Assembly (NCBI RefSeq): GCF_004796535.1
Contig: NZ_SPHY01000017.1
Coordinates: 1-38,290 of the forward strand
DNA length: 38,290 bases
Direction: 5' to 3'
DNA from: Sphingomonas flavalba
GTDB taxonomy: Bacteria; Pseudomonadota; Alphaproteobacteria; Sphingomonadales; Sphingomonadaceae
Numbering within the stretch: the first letter of the stretch is position 1; the number at the start of each line of letters is the position of its first letter. A program made the position numbers and the translations under genes. Shown here in pieces: positions 36,628-38,290 of the stretch. The notes beneath the pieces were generated by a model, which saw nothing but the letters and a program-made list of their open reading frames with translations, searched no databases and was not told the DNA's origin.

Positions 36628-36644
36628 ATCTTATGGGTTAAGAT
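36628..36644. promoter_or_regulatory. 17-bp inverted repeat in the leader of the GGDEF-EAL gene
   Basis: ATCTTA, a five-base spacer and TAAGAT form a perfect inverted repeat in an AT-rich patch. It is 40 bases upstream of the GGDEF-EAL ATG, just touching the smr stop. It may be an operator or a -10 region with dyad symmetry. It is too weak and AT-rich to be a typical terminator here. Confidence 0.35.
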
Positions 36645-37180
36645 TATCTGCCCGGCCGGCGGCGGCGCAGGACGATATAGAGGGCGCCGGCGCCGCCGTG
36701 GCGCGGATGAGCACCGCGCACCGCCGCGATCGCCGCGGCATGGCGCGATGCCGCCAGCCAGTCGGCAACGGCGGCGCGGATCGCCCCACGCCGTGCCCCG
36801 TCACCGCGCGGCGGCTTGCCGGTAACGAGCAGCATCAGCCGCGCCTCCGCCGCGATCGCCCGCGCCAGCCCTTCGTCGAGCACGGCATAGGCGGAGGCAA
36901 GGCTGTGGCCGTGGAGGTCGACGGTCAGGTCCGGCGCGACCAGGCCGCGCCCCAGCCGCCGGTCCCAGCCGCCGTCAAGCGTGTTGGCGGGCGGTGGCGC
37001 CGACGGGCGCGGCGGCCGGGCAGCGGCGGGTTTCGCGGCAGCGGGGCGTGGCTCGGGTGATGGCGGTGGCGGGGCGGGGGCGAGTGCGGGCGGCGGCGCG
37101 CGGCCGGTCAGCGGCGTCACCGTCGCGATCACCCGCGCCCACAGCGCGCGTTCCTCAGCGCCGAGCGGCCGACCCGCCAT
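36644..37180 (-). CDS. Smr/MutS2 domain protein
   Basis: The 178-residue protein has an N-terminal helical segment, a long Pro/Ala-rich disordered linker (about 28-68) and a C-terminal Smr domain (~87-172). The domain has VDLHGHSLASAY (87-98), VTGKPPRGDGARRGAIR (119-135) and HGGAGALYIVLRR (161-173). Smr domains show nuclease activity in studied proteins, some on RNA. The role here is unknown. I chose ATG 37180 (MAGRPLG), which overlaps the mltA 3' end by 26 bases. MltA-Smr is a recurrent pair in alphaproteobacteria. Confidence 0.9.
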   Translation of the reverse strand: MAGRPLGAEERALWARVIATVTPLTGRAPPPALAPAPPPPSPEPRPAAAKPAAARPPRPSAPPPANTLDGGWDRRLGRGLVAPDLTVDLHGHSLASAYAVLDEGLARAIAAEARLMLLVTGKPPRGDGARRGAIRAAVADWLAASRHAAAIAAVRGAHPRHGGAGALYIVLRRRRPGR

Positions 37181-38290
37181 AGCCGCCCTCCGCCTGCAAC
37201 CGGGCGAGCGTGCCGACCGGCAGCAGCAGGAAGGCGGTGCCGCGCCCGGACATGCCACCGGCGATCGCCCGCGCCTGATCGCCCGCGCCCCAGAAGGTGT
37301 CGAAGCGGTTGGCGCCCTTGATCGCGCCGCCGGTATCCTGCGCCACCCAGATGCCGGTGCCTTCGCGCCGGTCGAGCGACAGCCAGACGGGAGCACCGAG
37401 CGGCACGAATTTCGGGTCGGCGGCAACGGTCGCATGGCCGGTGACCGGCACCCCCATCGCGCCCACCGGGCCGGGCCCAGTCAGTTCGCGGAAGAACACC
37501 CAGCTCTTGTTCTCGCGCATCACCGCGCGCCCTTCGGCCGGGTGGTCGCGCAGCCACTGGACGATGCCCTGCATCGACGCCTGGCCGGGGCCGATCAGCC
37601 CGCGGTCGCGCAGCAGCTTGCCGATGCCGGTGTAATCGCGGCCGTTCTGGCTGTCATAGCCGATCCGCATCACGCTGCCGTCGGGCAGGCGCAGCCGGCC
37701 GGAACCCTGGACCTGGAGGAAGAAGAACTCGATCGGGTCGGCCGCCCAGGCCAGTTCCAGCCCGCGCCCGGCGAGCGCCCCGTCCTCGATCTCCGCCCGG
37801 TCGAAATAGGGGAGGAAGGCGGTGCCGGCGACGCGGCCGCGAATCCGCTTGCCCTTCAGCTCCTCGGAAAAGGCGCCGAGATCGACGTCGATCAGGTCGG
37901 GCGGGCGGCGATAGACCGGCACCGGATAGGCGGCGGACTGAGTCCGCGCGCCGGCAATCTCCGGCTCGAAATAACCGGTGGCGAAGGCGGCGCCGCCGGC
38001 GACCTGCGCGGTTTCGAACCAGCGGGTGAAGAAAGCGACCGGGTCGGCCCCGTCCGGGGCGGCGGCGGCCGCGTCGCAGGCCGGGCGCCAGTCCTCCGTG
38101 CGGGTCAGGCCGGAGGCATCGCCGCGGCGGAGCAGCGCCGGGCAGCTGATGCGGAACGCCTGCAACGCCAGCCGCGCCTGTTCGCGCTCAAACGGCAGGC
38201 TCGACACCAGCGGGCCGACGACGACGCCGGCCTGCCGCGCGGTGCCGGAATCGGCCGGCGCCGGCGCCGACGGCATCGGCGGCAGCGGGG
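37155..38290 (-). CDS. mltA: Membrane-bound lytic murein transglycosylase A (N-terminus cut by window)
   Basis: The frame is open to the right edge, so the start is not certain; an ATG at 38276 exists, but the signal peptide or lipobox expected of MltA is not visible. The visible part has FATGYFEPEIAGAR, GKRIRGRVAGTAFLPYF, EFFFLQVQGSGRL, and the C-terminal 3D domain with WVAQDTGGAIKGANRFDTFWG, which holds the conserved Asp residues, one of them the catalytic acid. MltA cleaves peptidoglycan to 1,6-anhydromuropeptides. It overlaps smr by 26 bases. The NamZ-type muramidase at 15219 could act on related fragments. Confidence 0.93.
   Translation of the reverse strand, partial: PLPPMPSAPAPADSGTARQAGVVVGPLVSSLPFEREQARLALQAFRISCPALLRRGDASGLTRTEDWRPACDAAAAAPDGADPVAFFTRWFETAQVAGGAAFATGYFEPEIAGARTQSAAYPVPVYRRPPDLIDVDLGAFSEELKGKRIRGRVAGTAFLPYFDRAEIEDGALAGRGLELAWAADPIEFFFLQVQGSGRLRLPDGSVMRIGYDSQNGRDYTGIGKLLRDRGLIGPGQASMQGIVQWLRDHPAEGRAVMRENKSWVFFRELTGPGPVGAMGVPVTGHATVAADPKFVPLGAPVWLSLDRREGTGIWVAQDTGGAIKGANRFDTFWGAGDQARAIAGGMSGRGTAFLLLPVGTLARLQAEGGYGGSAARR

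Overview
The window looks like ordinary chromosome from a GC-rich alphaproteobacterium, most likely a sphingomonad. That placement is inferred from several features together: a GcrA cell-cycle regulator, a split glycine dehydrogenase (gcvPA/gcvPB), the yqeY-dnaG-rpoD order, the ispH-thrB-rnhA order and the mltA-smr pair. I found no rRNA, tRNA, CRISPR array, transposase, integrase or prophage gene. I see 31 protein genes, two of them cut by the window edges, one tandem glycine riboswitch, and a set of short palindromes and promoter-like sites.

Layout. 1-6.3 kb: the end of gcrA faces a rhomboid protease, followed on the minus strand by greA, carB and carA (transcribed carA-carB-greA). 6.4-11.6 kb: the macromolecular-synthesis cluster yqeY-dnaG-rpoD on the plus strand, then a protein I cannot name. 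11.6-15.2 kb: a MoxR ATPase and a VWA (CoxE-like) protein, both plus strand, separated by a soluble chemotaxis receptor on the opposite strand. 15.2-18.7 kb: a DOMON-like protein coupled to a NamZ-type (DUF1343) muramidase, divergent tyrS, and a PilZ protein. 18.7-21.8 kb: GFA protein, alpha/beta hydrolase and ACE-like M2 peptidase, all minus. 21.9-24.9 kb: a MarR regulator overlapping an EmrA/EmrB-type efflux pair. 25.0-31.7 kb: asd, then the glycine cleavage operon gcvT-gcvH-methyltransferase-gcvPA-gcvPB on the minus strand, preceded by the riboswitch. 31.7-34.9 kb: a small lipoprotein gene, and divergent ispH-thrB-rnhA. 34.9-38.3 kb: a membrane GGDEF-EAL protein, smr and a truncated mltA.

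How the parts work together. Most genes are housekeeping: pyrimidine and arginine precursor supply (carAB), replication priming and the main sigma factor (dnaG, rpoD), isoprenoids (ispH), threonine and lysine branches (asd, thrB), one-carbon metabolism (gcv) and cell wall turnover (mltA, namZ). The glycine cleavage genes have a clear regulatory logic, with a two-aptamer glycine sensor in the leader. Signalling is represented by a cytoplasmic MCP, a PilZ protein and a c-di-GMP synthase/hydrolase.

I did not find a convincing undescribed multi-gene system. The observations most worth a second look are the methyltransferase embedded in the riboswitch-controlled gcv operon, a 33-bp perfect inverted repeat filling the gap between the efflux pump and asd, the receptor gene splitting the moxR-VWA pair, a possible leaderless VWA transcript, and the DOMON-NamZ coupling.
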